From Paragonimus skrjabini miyazakii (taxonomy: Eukaryota > Platyhelminthes > Trematoda > Plagiorchiida > Troglotrematidae): a stretch of 64,000 nt of DNA. Under the pieces are notes generated by a model, which searched no databases, had not been told where the DNA came from, and worked only from the letters and a program-made list of their open reading frames with translations. The stretch is from contig JTDE01021441.1 in NCBI GenBank assembly GCA_014338405.1, positions 44,399 through 108,398 on the forward strand. Reading direction: 5' to 3'. The position numbers and the translations under genes were made by a program. The stretch's first letter is position 1, and each line of letters starts with the position of its first letter. Below are positions 1 to 12,978 of this stretch, piece after piece.

Positions 1-1941
1 ATTGTCATTCGACTCTAAATATAAAAAGCTACCGGCTTCAACAGCTTTTATGTTTCAACAATTCATATAACTCTCTACTACAATACAGCTCAACAGTACT
101 TCTACTGTTTATAAAAGCAGGTCGTGAGTTTTGGCTTCGTAACTGAAGAATGAAGTCTGTTTATTTTTAAAAGAAGTATTCCATAGCTACGATGGTTAGT
201 GACATAATGTACCACTGCTGAACAAAGTACGTTGTATGTTGCGCCGTCGACAGTATCGTAATATGGTCGAAATTGTTGGTCGGATCAAAGGATGAGGTGT
301 TTCTGATGATGGAGTGGGCCGCAAAGTCACTAAGGCACCATCAATCTTAAAATGTCCAGCGGTAGAAGTAAATCTTCTTACTCACGTTACATACACTTGT
401 TGACCTACTGTCTCAGTTTGCATTTGGAAATATAGCGAGACCTTCCCACAACGATCCTCGAATTATCTTGGTTCGGAGAGATTCCGTCCGTCACTGTTAC
501 ACACGATTCAGATTCTGGTTACTTAGGTAGACAGATTCATTCTGCCGTCTGGTTCATATCACAGTTGATTTGACAGAAATGAGTAATGGTCACAGGACGT
601 GGGACGACTGCAAATGGTCGTTGCTAAGCTGATAGACAGTAGTTTTGTGATTATATTTCGGGTGAAGTAACCACAATCAGCTAATGGTGGCGAGACCTAA
701 AACTGGTTGTACTGTGAAACCACACTAGACCGGAATGCTCAAGGGTCGATATTTTATTTCCAAGGAAGATTCGTTTTGTATACCTACTTAGCGGCAACAG
801 CTAGTGAAATAGCTAAGCAGGTGGGGATAATAGACTATGTCATAATGACTTCTTGTTTGCGAACGGGTGCAGTTCGATGACTGGAGACAAGTTTCAATCG
901 ACTATAACAGTAATGTTTTGAACACTTTGGAATCTCACGAAAATATGATGAAACTGCCCAACCAAGTTGCAACGTATTGTTTAAGCCCAAATGATTGTGG
1001 CCGTACCAGTAAGCAAACCTTCGTATAGTTTCAATTCCTCATCCATAACAGCGCGTTTTATATGACGCTGTGGACTATTCCGGTGTTAATCCGGAAGATG
1101 CAGAAGAAGAAAGAGCAGACGACGAACGATGAGCTACAATTAGAGTAGACCACCACAGTTCCGGGATCCTGATTCAGGTGACATGTTTGGTGGTGGTATG
1201 ACCCTGAAACGACAGCGCAAACAACTGCGTCGGAACCTGAAGATTTGCGGATCGACTCAGGGCAGTCGTTTTGATTCAGATTCAGTGGCATCGCAAACCG
1301 CGACCGAACCGTCACCAAACTCATTACCTGAATCACTATCTCTGGACATGAACAATCACAGCACTGCCGTATTACGATCAAGCCTTCACCGACTTTGTTG
1401 CCTGAATCGGTAAAACCGGAGGGCTGTAGGTACCCTACTCCAGCCTCAACAATGAGCAGTTGCATGTTGTCAGCTATTATACCGTACGAACATTTAAGTT
1501 GACCTCGTTCGTGTGCAGGCTGGTATGGGACTGTCTCGTGTGATCGCACCTATCAAGCTAGATTTTTATAACTAACGCTGACGGTGCCATTCATTGAGAT
1601 ACAAAAAAAATGCACGGCAGTATACTGTAAAGCTTTTCGTCTTTTCTTACGAGTTCCAAATTTGTTGCCGAAAATGACCAAGTTTGGTTCAAACCTGTAG
1701 GTTTGAATCTAGGTTAAAACTGTTGTAAAATAGCAATTATTAACGCGTCAGATTGCACAAAACTAGTTAAAAATATTTACTCAGTGGTAATGTAGCGCAC
1801 TCTGGTATCTCTGAGTGAACACGGTGTTGACCTAATGTTCGCACGATGACTATAAGCATTAGTTATTCGAACCTTCCCATTCAAATAGGAATGATATGGC
1901 TTTGGGAATGAGCACCAGAAAACCAGAAGATCAGAACTAAC
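1..1941 (-). other. Intron 4 of the kinase gene (partial)
   Basis: Sequence downstream of donor GTTAGT at 1941. No kinase-domain exon is seen in any minus-strand frame, so the intron continues past the window edge. The stretch 1058-1549 is GC-richer and open on the minus strand for 163 codons, but its product matches no family I know and the plus strand is also open for 76 codons; I see no gene here. Confidence 0.75.
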
Positions 1942-2259
1942 CTCTCCACACTTCGCCAAACTGACCGGCGCCGAGAAGTTCTGTCAGCTCCAGCGAAGAT
2001 CTAGGAATTTCCCACTGATCCCTCGTGAGTCGTGAAAGGTCAGTGGGCACAGGTGGGGGCCGGGGACATGGTCTAGTTAGGCAACAACATAATCCATCTG
2101 CATTGAGTGAATAATGCTTGACCAAAGCCCGCAAATCGGGCAGGATTTGCTTGGTGGTAATGTAGACCTCTCCAGTCTCGGAAATTTGCTTGATCTTGTA
2201 ATGTTTCACAGTATCACCCCTTTGCACCTCCGTGTCCCGAACTGATAACGATAGCGCAC
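1942..2259 (-). CDS. Src-family kinase, fourth exon: SH2 second half, linker, kinase glycine loop
   Basis: This 318-nt exon follows acceptor CTACACAG (ending at 2260) and ends at donor GTTAGT (from 1941). It encodes residues 435-540 plus one base. ALSLSVRD (436-443) and VKHYKIK (452-458) are SH2 strands; His454 and Lys456 match pTyr-pocket residues of Src. YITTKQILPDLRALVKHY and NADGLC follow. The linker has PRPPPVP (500-506), suited to pack against SH3. RDQWEIPR (514-521) carries the Trp conserved before Src kinase domains, and LGAGQFGEVW (530-539) is the ATP-binding glycine loop. In vertebrate src this stretch is two exons (150 and 156 nt); here it is one. The invariant Lys of the kinase should be on the next exon, outside the window. 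Confidence 0.94.
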
Positions 2260-3084
2260 CTGTGTAGATAACGATAAAAAGCGTAATAAGTAAAGCAAGG
2301 CAATCGCCCAATCAAAACTGAGCAATATGTGAAGTTTGGAGTAGTTTCCTACTCATCTGTGAAGGTAAGTAGTATGATATGATTAAAAAATAATGACGCA
2401 TGCAAAAACGGTGAGAAACAAATGGCTATTTGTACAAGGGGAATAGCACTGTCCAAATGGGGGCCGATGCTGAGATAATCAGTCATTCGAATGAGCGCAA
2501 AAATGTGTGAAGTTGTCTGCTCACACACTAAGCAGTTTCCGCCTGGCAATAAATCTCTCTGAAGAATCAACTTGTGGGGACACAGTGGTTGATTATGAGA
2601 AACCGGAGTTTGCGGAACAGCTTCGTTTCCGGTAAGCCACCTCCAGTTTAAATACAAACTACTACAAGGAAAAAGTGGTCATTCTCGTCATTAATACCGA
2701 GTGAATCTGAACTCGCTGGGGGATAAGGGTCTTGTAGTTTCAGTAATCGGGATCCAGACACGAAGCCCGAATCTGCGTAAACGAAAGATTAGTCGAACCA
2801 CTCAAGTTATGGTTGGCTGTCACCAAAACAAGTGAGGGGTCAACACAGCACACAACAGCGTGATCCCTAAAGGGGCTATTAGTTTACACGGTTAAAAATC
2901 AACTAATCGGCGCCTGGAAACCACTTCAATTTCAATAAAATACGAGCGGGATACAGTTTGTAACAAATGAAATCCTTAAACGTCATTCGATTCAATATGC
3001 TCCTTTGCTTCAATCTGCCTGAGAAGTTCTGACCATGGGATAATGGATTGAAATGAACAGAGCTATTCTAGCGATATTCGATTA

Positions 3085-3250
3085 TGCTTAGTATGTGGTT
3101 GGTAGCGTCGTGACCACCACACTGATCTCACAATCACGAAGAATGCAATGGAACTTTTAGTCCGCACGAAAATATACACCACCGACGAGGTCTAAAAAGA
3201 AGGAAACTCGAATCTAGTGCTTCCTTTCGACGATAGGCAGTTGAATGGCT
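3085..3250 (+). repeat. tRNA-derived SINE, diverged
   Basis: GTGGTTGGTAGCGTCGTGACC resembles box A; CCGACGAGGTCTAAAAAGAA and GGAAACTCGAATCTAGTGCT are the family tail. Confidence 0.55.
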
Positions 3251-6200
3251 TATCTGAATGCGAAGACTGTTACCAAACTTAGGTGGTGTTTAATTTATAG
3301 CAATCACCTTCCTAAACTACCCTCATGTTAAAATGAATCACGTTGTACCTGTCATGAAGTTGGCGCACTGAAGCGAATATGTCTAATCATGAATTCGTTT
3401 CTGGTGAACACTTTAGATCTGTTTGGACAATCAGTGATTTACTAGTATGAAGGAACTTTTCCATAAACTAATGCGTAAAAACTTTCATTAAAAAAGCAAA
3501 CGCCAATATGCCTGGACCTCAGTAAAGCCAAATACATCACTGTAGAATGAGAGAGATATTGACCATTGTACTGGCATATTGTTGTCTGTAATGATGTAAG
3601 ATTAACCGAGAATTCACACAAGTGTAGTAAAATATAACTGAGGAACCTTCATATCGGGACGGCGTAGTTAGTGCAGTAGAAGAATCATTCAAACCAACGT
3701 TTATCAATAGTGATTTGTTGGGTTATTTTAACTAAACATTCAGATTCACACCAAGTACACATGTGAACAAAAGGATTAAAAACGTCGTTGTTTGGAAAGT
3801 CGATATATAAAAATAAAACTTATCACGAAAGTGGAAACGTTATTCAGCAAAACGCCCAAAAAAGTTCGACATGAAAAAAACGTGAGTTTTCTGACAAACC
3901 GTTTCGACGGTCTCAAATTTCGCATTAACTTACTGCATTCATGTCGTCAGACAACATCAGATTAAGTTCTCGTTTAAAGTTCCCTACTGCCTAAAAGTCC
4001 AGTTTCTCTAGTTTAGGAACATCCTCCCTACAATAACAGTCGACTAAATGTGGGGAAACCATAGTACTGTAATCGGGCTAAGATCAATCCTGGATCACAG
4101 TTTTGGCTTAAGAATCAGGCTACCAGCATCAAGCAGTTTTAGCGGAAACCTAAGATAAGTACCGTAGGCTACAACAATACTCTTTATTCAATCAACACTC
4201 GTCAGTTTAAGTTCACTCCTGTCAAAAGTCGTGCAAGATAAGCTGAATGAAAGTGCATCACTCAGTAACATCCTGGTTCATTCACAGATGTCATTAATTA
4301 AATGACAAAGTGTGATAGCACCGTCACAAATTCTGTTTCAGCCAACTAATTGTCTGGTAAAAATTTGTATGATATTTGTATCATCACTGACTGCCATGAG
4401 TCGTTTTGACATATGTGATCAGCAGTTCCGCATTCAGATAACTTAGACGATCGAAATTTTAAAAAGTTTGAATTCCGTCTGAGATCGTGAATGAAATTGA
4501 TTCGCATAGACAAAAACTGGTTTGTCCCTGAGATCTGACTAGATACGTGCGTTTATCATTATATATAGTGAATTGAGTTCAATTTTGTATATGACTAAGC
4601 CCATAGCTATGATAAGTGATGGCGGAGACGGGAAAAATCCAACAAAATTCTTGACTGTCAGCTAGCAGAACGCGGGGAAGAGTAGCTGTTTCAACTTGCT
4701 TACATGATTATTTTGGTCCTATCCAAGTGTGACTAGAAAAGTTGCGTGACAGCCAACTGTATGACGGACCTGAAGGAATGTGGGTATTCACTGACATGGG
4801 TCGTGAGGCTGTAAAATCGCAGTTTTCCCATACTTCATCTGTTCAGCGTCAAACCGAATCCACATTTCCAAAACTCACTAGACGTATGTGCACTCAAATA
4901 TGTTTGACCGTCTGCATGGTTGTCTGGCTGCTGTGTAGAGAAAGTAATGTACCATTCAGTTCTAGTTTAGGAACAACTCTGCTCTCGTAATTCCTGACCT
5001 GTCGTTTTTTCGAATCAACGTTGTTTTTCATCAGTCCAATCGCTGACCAGTCGTTTTCTGAACTTTGAATCTTCCAACATCTACCCACCCGTAGAAGTAC
5101 AATTCCTTACGCTGAACTGAGTAACGCAATTAACACATTTTCATATCTCTTAGCAGTCCCGGATACAACTTTCTCAATCATCTCAGAGTCTTCTTCATCA
5201 TTCACTCTAACTTAGCATCGTCCGTACACTAGTGACAGTGACAACGTCAGTCATCTAAACGAAGTGAAAAGCGATCTCTCTGTGATTAGCCTAGACAAGA
5301 CAAACAATATTAACAAAGTAGTATTTATGTCGGCCAGAAATTCTATAATATTTCATCGACTTTTTATGCAGTAAAAATATAATGTAGACAAAAATATGTC
5401 CAGAATGAATAAATGGACAGGTAATCATACAACAAACCAAATAACTCTAAAGTTGTGGTGACACATACGGTGGCAAAATGCACCGAAACTTGCGACAGTG
5501 GAAGGCAGAGCAGATCCCCAAAAGGGTGGTGCAGACTGTGATTCAATGGGGATCTCAACAACCTCGATCGGGAAATAAGTAATAGCAACATGTTGTGTGG
5601 TTGACAGTACCACTTCGTTTGTGGTCCTACTACGCAATCACAACGCCAAGATGTTGACGTTATTCGAAGCGTTGTTAATCGGTCACCACACTCTAACCCT
5701 CTGCTGACAGAAAATCATGAAGTTAATCTCGTTGCCGTGAGACTAAGACTGTTTATTTTGACCTGATATTTGCTCGTGTGACGTTCGTTCGTTTATCTGT
5801 TTTGTCATCGTGCTCTACAGATGACAATGAACGATCTACTTGCACCTAGCAATGCGTTTTTATTGTCGCCTTGATCAGCAGAATAACGTAACCTTAAGGT
5901 TTCAAGTTGCAACACTCAGGTTTGCAGTTTTTGCTCACCAGAACGGTTTACGTTTCCAGATCGACACGATGCCGATGATATGCATTGGATGCGTGTCCTT
6001 CTGTTGGTTGTTCTTGAATTAAACCTCTGACAACATAACTGTGTATGGCGCTACAAAATTTGCCAATATTGTCTGCTTTGATCAGCAGCCTGCTGTGGGT
6101 GAATATCACAGAGCGTTCCAATAGTTTCTTTCCATTTGTTAGCAAAAGTTCTCCTAACCAACCTGTGGAGTAGCACACAAAGTTACATATTTGGGAGTTG

Positions 6201-9200
6201 TTCATTCCCAGGCTAACACCATTTATAAACCCGGAAGTTACTGTATGCTATAACATGCCCTGGTCTCACTATGACAATACTATTGGTGAAAGTCAGGAGA
6301 CTCAATTGTTATGTGGTTTTTTCGAAAGCATTAACTGTCCTCGTAGCCCCAATCCAAGATCGGTCGAAACGTGCATACTTCCTTACTGGTTATATTGTGC
6401 TCTCCCATCTTGCTCAGGTCTCTTAAAGTAGGGCGTCAAACTCTCAAGCAGATCCGTAAAATTACTGTCCCAAAAGCACTGAACGCATATATTTTAACAA
6501 TGATACTGTTGAAATCCAGTTGATAACATGCAAGCAAGTTACGAACAAAATTTCTGGAGAAAAAAGTAATCCTCTATTCCCAGACCAATGCTAATAATCG
6601 TCCGATTATACAAGATCTACACGTACGCTTCTGTAGGTCCGCACTCAAGCGAACAATTTATCTGTTTGCTTGTGTCAAGTCAAGTGTTTGGATTTCAGTA
6701 CTCAGTTCTCTCTGGTTCAGTGAGCGACTGAGTGCACAAAATTGAAAACCTGCTCGTTAATTTGTTCACGCATAACTGAAGTTATGATTTTGAAGTTTTT
6801 TTCTTTAATTCAGCCATCGTAACATATAAACTGTTTAGCCTTTTACTAATGCTGGAAGTGTGATGGTACCAATGTCCGAAGTTCAAACTTTCCGGGTGCA
6901 GATAGCGAATTTTTGGATTGATTTGACCTGACTTGACTTTCATTCACTATCCCATTCAAAACCGCCTACTTCGCCGTGAAGATGATTTTGTCCGATCCGA
7001 ATGAACGGATGTCCCCAGGACAATCCAGATGTAGCCCTCGTTAGTATTTTACCTGCTCGACCTTTGTTCTACCATACTCACTGATGATTTAGTGATTTTA
7101 ATTAACTTCAGTAACGGCCCTGTGATCTTCTGATTTTAGAATGTTTATTTATCACTATGCACCACACAAATATCTCGTATTTTTAAATATCCGTTACCCA
7201 CACCTTAGAGCAGAACAAAATGGCCTTTTGCACTCGTCTTTTGATTTGACTTGAGAGCAGTTAGTGGTGACAGTCGCACTACTTTCAGGACTGAGGTTTC
7301 CCGTTTTCCTTGTTTCAGTGTTAAAAATTTGAATTCTGTCAAGCGCATTTCCATTTTGTGGTCAGCTCAGCATATCTTTTCGGGAGCATACAACAGGCTT
7401 CGTGATCTCTGAGATCGTAATCAGTGCCTAATTTTCGATGTGACCAAGTGACATCAGTTACCTTTTCGTCATTCAGACAACGTGACGATTACGTCATGTT
7501 AAGCGTAAAGTAACTGGCGTCGAGAGTAGGTCTGAATGGCAGTCACACGCATGGGAGACTTTTCATTCACACCGTTTAACATGAATTAACATGACTTTCA
7601 AAAAACATCGTGGACCCCAACCCCCTGTGATTTACTGCTTTGCATAAGATCATTTATTCTCCGTGTTGCCAACGTCAACACCAGAAGATGGCATGACTAC
7701 CATACCTTTAGTGATGAGAAATGTGACAGATGTTGGAAACCAAATGGTTGTAATCGATCGAAGACGCGTTACGTCGCCAGTTGTGTTTATTTTGTCATTG
7801 TCTTTATCATCGTTGTTGACGTCGCCGCCGCCGCCGCTGACGACGTAGATTGTTTACGTATGTACATGGAAAGGCCCACACACTAACATACACCACTAAG
7901 TAACTAAGGAAATATTGTCTGATTTGCAAACGTACATGCACAAACACATCGACACATGCATATGTGTATGCACACACACACGCGCATATCGATCCACTGA
8001 AAGCAGGGTTCATCCCAGGGGAACAGCACACAACAACCACAAACGGAAGAAGGAGGAAAATGGCAGGTGATGAAAATCTGTTGAAGCTAATCTAACGAAT
8101 CTCAACTGACTATGGCACAATCACGCAAAACAATGACCCCGATCACTAGAAGCTGGGTCACCTGAAATGCGTGTGTGCATGACGTTTTAGTATTTTGTGC
8201 TGACCACATGTAACGGTCTATGGAGACCTTGGGAGGTGTATGTGCTGGAACAATGGAACGATCAACTAACTAGGACAAAAAAGACAGGACTGGAAGGTGA
8301 GGAAATCAGAGAAAAGGGAGATAGAACATTTGGCGCACAGGATGAATAAGACCCGTCTCGGATAGAGAATAATATCTTGAACGTGTTGAGCTGTATGTTA
8401 ACCATGCACATATCCCCTATCGTATAAACATAGATCGGTTTCAAAAAGGCCACCCACACCTAGTTAATGAACAGGTGATCTTGTGCAAAGGGATAGGCGT
8501 GTACACACACTGGGCTGCTTGGTCAACCGCTCTGACAACCAGACACATGTGCTGACCCAGAATAAGGTGAACGAACACCACGGCTAAAAGAAAACAACTA
8601 CTGTTACAACTCGTCCACAATTTCAATTCATAAAATTTGAGACTCGAATGCGACGACGAAATAGTTATTTGTGTGTCCATTAGCGGGATATCTGGAGAAA
8701 AAGCTATGTGCACAACCAAATAAGCACGAGTAACCACCATGAGAACTAATAAGTTTTTCACCACAATGGATCCCGCTTCTGGACTAGCTAGAAATTTGGC
8801 CGAAATCATTGAATGCAACAAATGTTATACTAGTAAACAACGTTTTCATGTACTCGGTGAACAAACCTACGTTTGTAGCAGTCATTCGAAAATATCCGTT
8901 AAGATCATGGGACAGTAAATCAGGTGGGAAAAAAGAACATGCAGACAGTGTTTTATCAATGAAAAATCTACAACAGAATGTGTTAAGACTGAGGAGATCA
9001 TGGATTTGAAAGTTTCGTTTCATTAAGACGTAACCTTATAGGATGGTTGGTTGGCAGAGTGCTGACGGATTATATCAAATACACCTTGTAAATTTTCTTA
9101 CAAGAAAATTTTAAAAAAATTGGAACAAACTACTTTGTAACTAAGATATACGTGACTTATCGTTTGACTGCTATAACCTATATCATGACGATAAACCATC

Positions 9201-9599
9201 ATGTTTAGAATTGACTATTCTGTCTAATACTTTGTCTGCCCTGTTTAAGTCTACATTATGGTTACGTCACAAGGCATCTGCCTGATATAGCACGCATAAA
9301 CTCAGCTCAACGGGTGTAAAACATGGAACATAAGATCATCTCAAAAAATAACGCTGTCTGTCTGGCCTACTCTTGACACTCGGTTGACAAGAAAAATTTC
9401 GAAATGCCTAGAGAATACCTGGAAATCGATCAGAAATAATAAAATTTAGAATGTTAATCGCTTACAAAAAACATTCTTGTCCTGCCTGGTAAAACCCTGA
9501 TCGTCGTGCACAGTATTTCTAGAAGATGCTGAATCGCGCGTGGCTTGCACTACCAGCCAAATTCACAATCAGACACTGATCAACACCCGCAATTGATCG

Positions 9600-9925
9600 C
9601 AGCTGTCAAATTCCCATAGACTTTCCAGTCGATCCCTTCCGAACAGTAGAAGCACTAGACTCGAGTTTCGCTCTCATTAGACCTCGTCGATAGTGCACAT
9701 CCTTACCAGTGCCGGGACTAGAACTCAGGCCACGCTGTCCGTGAGGCAACCGTGTTTACCACTGCGCCATTGACCTCACGCTAGACATGACCGAATTATC
9801 ATATGCGAACGTTCAACCACTTTCGCTTGTGAGTAATGATCAGGTTGTCCGATCGTCTCGATAGGAGACACAGTTACTGTCTGTTAACCCCAATCGATAA
9901 TCCCTCGACTAAGACTTCCTAGACA
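9600..9925 (-). repeat. tRNA-derived SINE, fullest minus copy
   Basis: Minus strand: a 5' segment (GACAGTAACTGTGTCTCC...), then GGCGCAGTGGTAAACACGG as a box A-like element, GAGTTCTAGTCCC as a box B-like element, then the family tail GACGAGGTCTAATGAGAGCG and GAAACTCGAGTCTAGTG, ending near GACAGCT. The same order is seen in the plus copy at 25600-25896. No reverse transcriptase partner was identified. Confidence 0.7.
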
Positions 9926-10261
9926 GGTCGAACTCTCTGATCTCATTAAAATTACTAGACGATATCTTTTTTTACTGTTTTTAAGATTTTTGTTCGCCCA
10001 TGGTTGTGTTAAATGTTAACCACACTTGAGATAGCAAATTCGTATAACTAGAAGTGAACACTATAGTTTTAAAATTGACCTTCTCTCAAACGAGTTCGGG
10101 AATCAAAAGCTTGAACTGATAAAACAGACTCTGTAAATGATAGATTGAATTGTATTAGCTAGTTATTCAATCAGTAATTTATCACAGTGATATAACTGCC
10201 TTCATTGTGATCGGCAAACGAAGTAGCAACTAAATTTATTTTCATAATTTCAACATGGTTG

Positions 10262-10385
10262 TTTTGTGAAAGCGTTGCCGGAGTTTAACGCGTGGTTATG
10301 GTGAGCATATGGACTACTGACGAACTCTAACAAAGTTGAAACACGAGGAGTTGGCTGAAATATCTGTGGAAGTATTGTCACTTGT
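10262..10385 (+). repeat. SINE 3' fragment
   Basis: ACTGACGAACTCTAACAAAG, TTGAAACACGAGGAGTTGGC and TATCTGTGGAAGTATTGTCA match the end of the 25600-25896 copy. Confidence 0.45.
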
Positions 10386-11329
10386 GAGTGAAGTTCAAGT
10401 TATATAAACCCAAATTCTCTACTGCTCACTGGTAGTTGACACTAATTAAATCAAGCGGTTTATTGGCAATCATAATGCCAGTGCCATTACTACAAGTTAC
10501 TGACGTAGGAAACCATAACCATTCGACCTACCATACATCGAACACCATGCACATTCGTTTGCAGCTTTCGCATCAGTAATGTTTTTTTAGTCAATCCCTT
10601 TCGTAAAGAAGCCATCTAATGCTGTTACTAAAACTTATCAGTAGTGTTTGTTCTTACCAACACCGAGATTGCTGCAATCAAATCTGCTCAGTATCGAACC
10701 CAACATAATTTCAATCCTGGAATTACTCAGCGCTGATCAATAACACAGTTTGGCAGGTTACAGATAATCTCTTATTTCCTGTCAACTGGGGAGTCTTGAC
10801 CAGGGAGTAATCAACGAATATTAGCGGAACAGTTGATATGGATTTGTACGAGACTGTCCTCGTTTAGAAACGAATGTGCTGGAGCGGTTACTTGTAGTAA
10901 ATTGATCATACCTGATGTGGAGTCTGTGATGTAGCAGTAAACAAGTTTGTCTCGTACATATGCGGATAAGAATTTTAATCCCGATAGCCCCAAGGAATCG
11001 CGTTATCGAAAAGCTCTGACAGGCAGAAATCTCAAGTCTCAATTGACTAGGTGACAAGTCTACGCGACTGTGAATACTTTTGCTGAACGTGATTAGTATT
11101 CAAGTCATATCACACAGAACCACCGAGCGCGCGCTGCTTGAATTTCCGGCGTGAGAAGGTGTTATTTCCTTATCATCCGGATTGCACGTTTGAAGAAAGC
11201 TCAAGTTACCGACAGAAACAGTCCAGCTACTTCCGCCATACGAAATATATCGGAAACTACCGAAAGTGTCGGCACAGCCACTCATCACTTGAGGTTCGGT
11301 CAACCTTCTCTTCGGATATCAGCCATTGA

Positions 11330-12040
11330 TCAACTACATTCGAAGGTGCAGGAGGTAGTAGGTAAGAACTGCTTCGAAGCTTCTTGGTATACAGTGACGA
11401 GAAAAACTCACTCTTTCAGCCTTCTCCGGGCGGAGGTGCTGTCTGTACACCTTCACCCCAAATTCGCATCAATGGAGATGTTGTCGGCAGTTGCACAGAT
11501 TTCTGCTACTTGGGCAGCAATCTGTCCACCGATCTGTCCGTGGACCGCGAGTTGAGAGCTCTTGTGGCAAAGGCTAGTACTGCTGTTTTTGGACGTCTTG
11601 AGAGACGTGTTTAGAAGAATCACAGCCTGAAGCCGAGCAATAGGCTCTTTGTTTACCGCACAATGGTGCTGTCTATACTTCTGTATGGCAGTGAAACGTG
11701 NNNNNNNNNNNNNNNNNNNNNNNNNNNNNNNNNNNNNNNNNNNNNNNNNNNNNNNNNNNNNNNNNNNNNNNNNNNNNNNNNNNNNNNNNNNNNNNNNNNN
11801 TGGTCTTATTCCTTCGGGTTTACACCGGATACGTGGTGTGTGAGTGGAACTGCAAGCGGTGCAGCGCAAGCCACTTGCGGTGATGGTTTATAGCGCAGGT
11901 TTCCTTTGGCTTCGGTCACTGTGACAGGCTAATCCGTTTCGGATGCCGCCAACCAACCTCCAGTAAGACTTACAGCAGCCATAACCAGTTTCAAAGGACA
12001 ATTACTAGCCTCAAGTCCTGTGATCTGAACTGAACTGAAC
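11330..12040 (+). mobile_element. RTE-type LINE remnant, reverse transcriptase C-terminal part and 3' end
   Basis: In shifted plus-strand frames the sequence reads LFQPSPGGG, QIRINGDVV, DFCYLGSNLSTDLSVDREL and VYRTMVLSILLYGSETW, the C-terminal side of RTE-like reverse transcriptases; LLYGSETW is a hallmark. There is a stop after LERRV and a shift upstream of 11384. The copy is cut by the N gap 11701-11800. Sequence after the gap (11801-12040) is probably its 3' untranslated tail, because a related piece without coding part occurs at 15440-15600. Confidence 0.75.
11701..11800. other. Assembly gap (100 N) in RTE remnant
   Basis: Exactly 100 N, a standard placeholder for a gap of unknown size; it cuts the RTE reverse transcriptase just after LLYGSETW. 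Confidence 0.98.
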
Positions 12041-12308
12041 TGTACTCGTCAGTAGTAGCAGAAATGTACTTAAAGAGTCGTTCTGGCCATTTTTCTACGC
12101 AAATGCGATCAGAGCACTCTACTTAAGCGTATGAAGGGTTTCTAGACTTTCTGATTAGTTATCGATCAAAATATTTTTGCATGCATATTTATCGCTCCAG
12201 ACTAGTTGTTTCCAAACTTTAATCTGCCTATTGCCTCATTATCTTCGTCATCGTCATGAACATCTTATTTTTTTAAATATAAAACTATCCGAAAACAACA
12301 ATGTAGCG

Positions 12309-12452
12309 AACAAGCTGGTTTTCGGTTATTCATCATCAGGTTAATTCCATAACAATTTATATGAAACAGAGTTGTCAGGGCGAAACGGACAAAAACAAGT
12401 AGCTAGTTTGGGTGAGGTCATACACGTCTTCGGCAAACACGGAAACAACGTT
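12309..12452 (+). repeat. Left inverted-repeat arm of Penelope module 1
   Basis: Pairs with 12836-12978. Read on the minus strand it contains CCTGATGATGAATAACCGAA followed by AACCAGCTTGTT, a hammerhead-like core order (CTGATGA then GAAA). Confidence 0.75.
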
Positions 12453-12835
12453 CCTGTAGAACTAGTTACCTGGGTCGTACGACCAGGCGTTTATCTGAAC
12501 GTATCCGTGAGCACCATCCAGCCTGGATCAGCAGCGGAGTCACCAAGGCAATTACGAGCGCGATTGTTTCACACCTCGTTGATACACATCATACTGTCAA
12601 CCTGGACTCCTGTTTCCGCCTGATTTACGGAGTCAACGCCAGTCACTCAAAAGCTGTCAGATGCCGAATTTTAGCCACAGCCGAAGCGATTGGAATTTAA
12701 TTAAGAAATCCACCTTTGTGCGCACAAAAGTGCTTTGTTCAGGCGTTGAAGTTGCCATGGCCAACCACCTACACCATGACCGATCAAACCGTCATGGTTC
12801 CAGTGGCGTCATAATGGTGACGTAATCGTACCAAA

Positions 12836-12978
12836 ATGTTGTTTCCGTGTGTGTTGATGACGTGTCTGACCTAACCCAAACTAGCTACTTGTTTTTGTTC
12901 GTTTCGCTCTGACGACTCTGTTTCGTATAAATTGTTATGTAATTAGCTTGATGATGAATCACCGAAAACCAGCTTGTT
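12836..12978 (+). repeat. Right inverted-repeat arm of Penelope module 1
   Basis: Inverted copy of 12309-12452. On the plus strand it reads TTGATGATGAATCACCGAAA then ACCAGCTTGTT, in the sense direction downstream of the endonuclease. Confidence 0.75.

Larger units (their letters stand above)
12309..12978 (+). mobile_element. Penelope-like element remnant: endonuclease flanked by 144-bp inverted repeats
   Basis: Arms 12309-12452 and 12836-12978 are inverted copies, about 90% identical over 144 bases (about 15 differences counted by eye). Between them, on the plus strand, YLGRTTRRLSERIREHHPAW is the GIY-YIG endonuclease core of Penelope-like elements, followed by HLVDT, ILATAEA and FVQALKLPWP, the usual C-terminus. 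A TAA interrupts after AEAIGI. No reverse transcriptase is present, so this is a 5'-truncated copy. The arms most likely are pseudo-LTRs, one inverted, as known for this class. Confidence 0.8.

Noticed and set aside
1058..1549. 163-codon minus-strand open frame
   Set aside because: No domain, no splice context fitting the kinase gene, and overlapping open frames on the plus strand; composition alone can explain it.
5364..5637. WY start as candidate SH2 first half
   Set aside because: Frame lacks the FLVRES strand; the exon at 14817-14920 fits in sequence, phase and length.
7801..7850. GCC/GAC repeat giving Ala/Asp or Arg runs
   Set aside because: Short triplet run without a gene around it; simple low complexity.
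8441..8821. 126-codon minus-strand open frame with hydrophobic stretches
   Set aside because: Matches no family I know, no signal peptide at the start, and the plus strand reads equally well as a decayed repeat.
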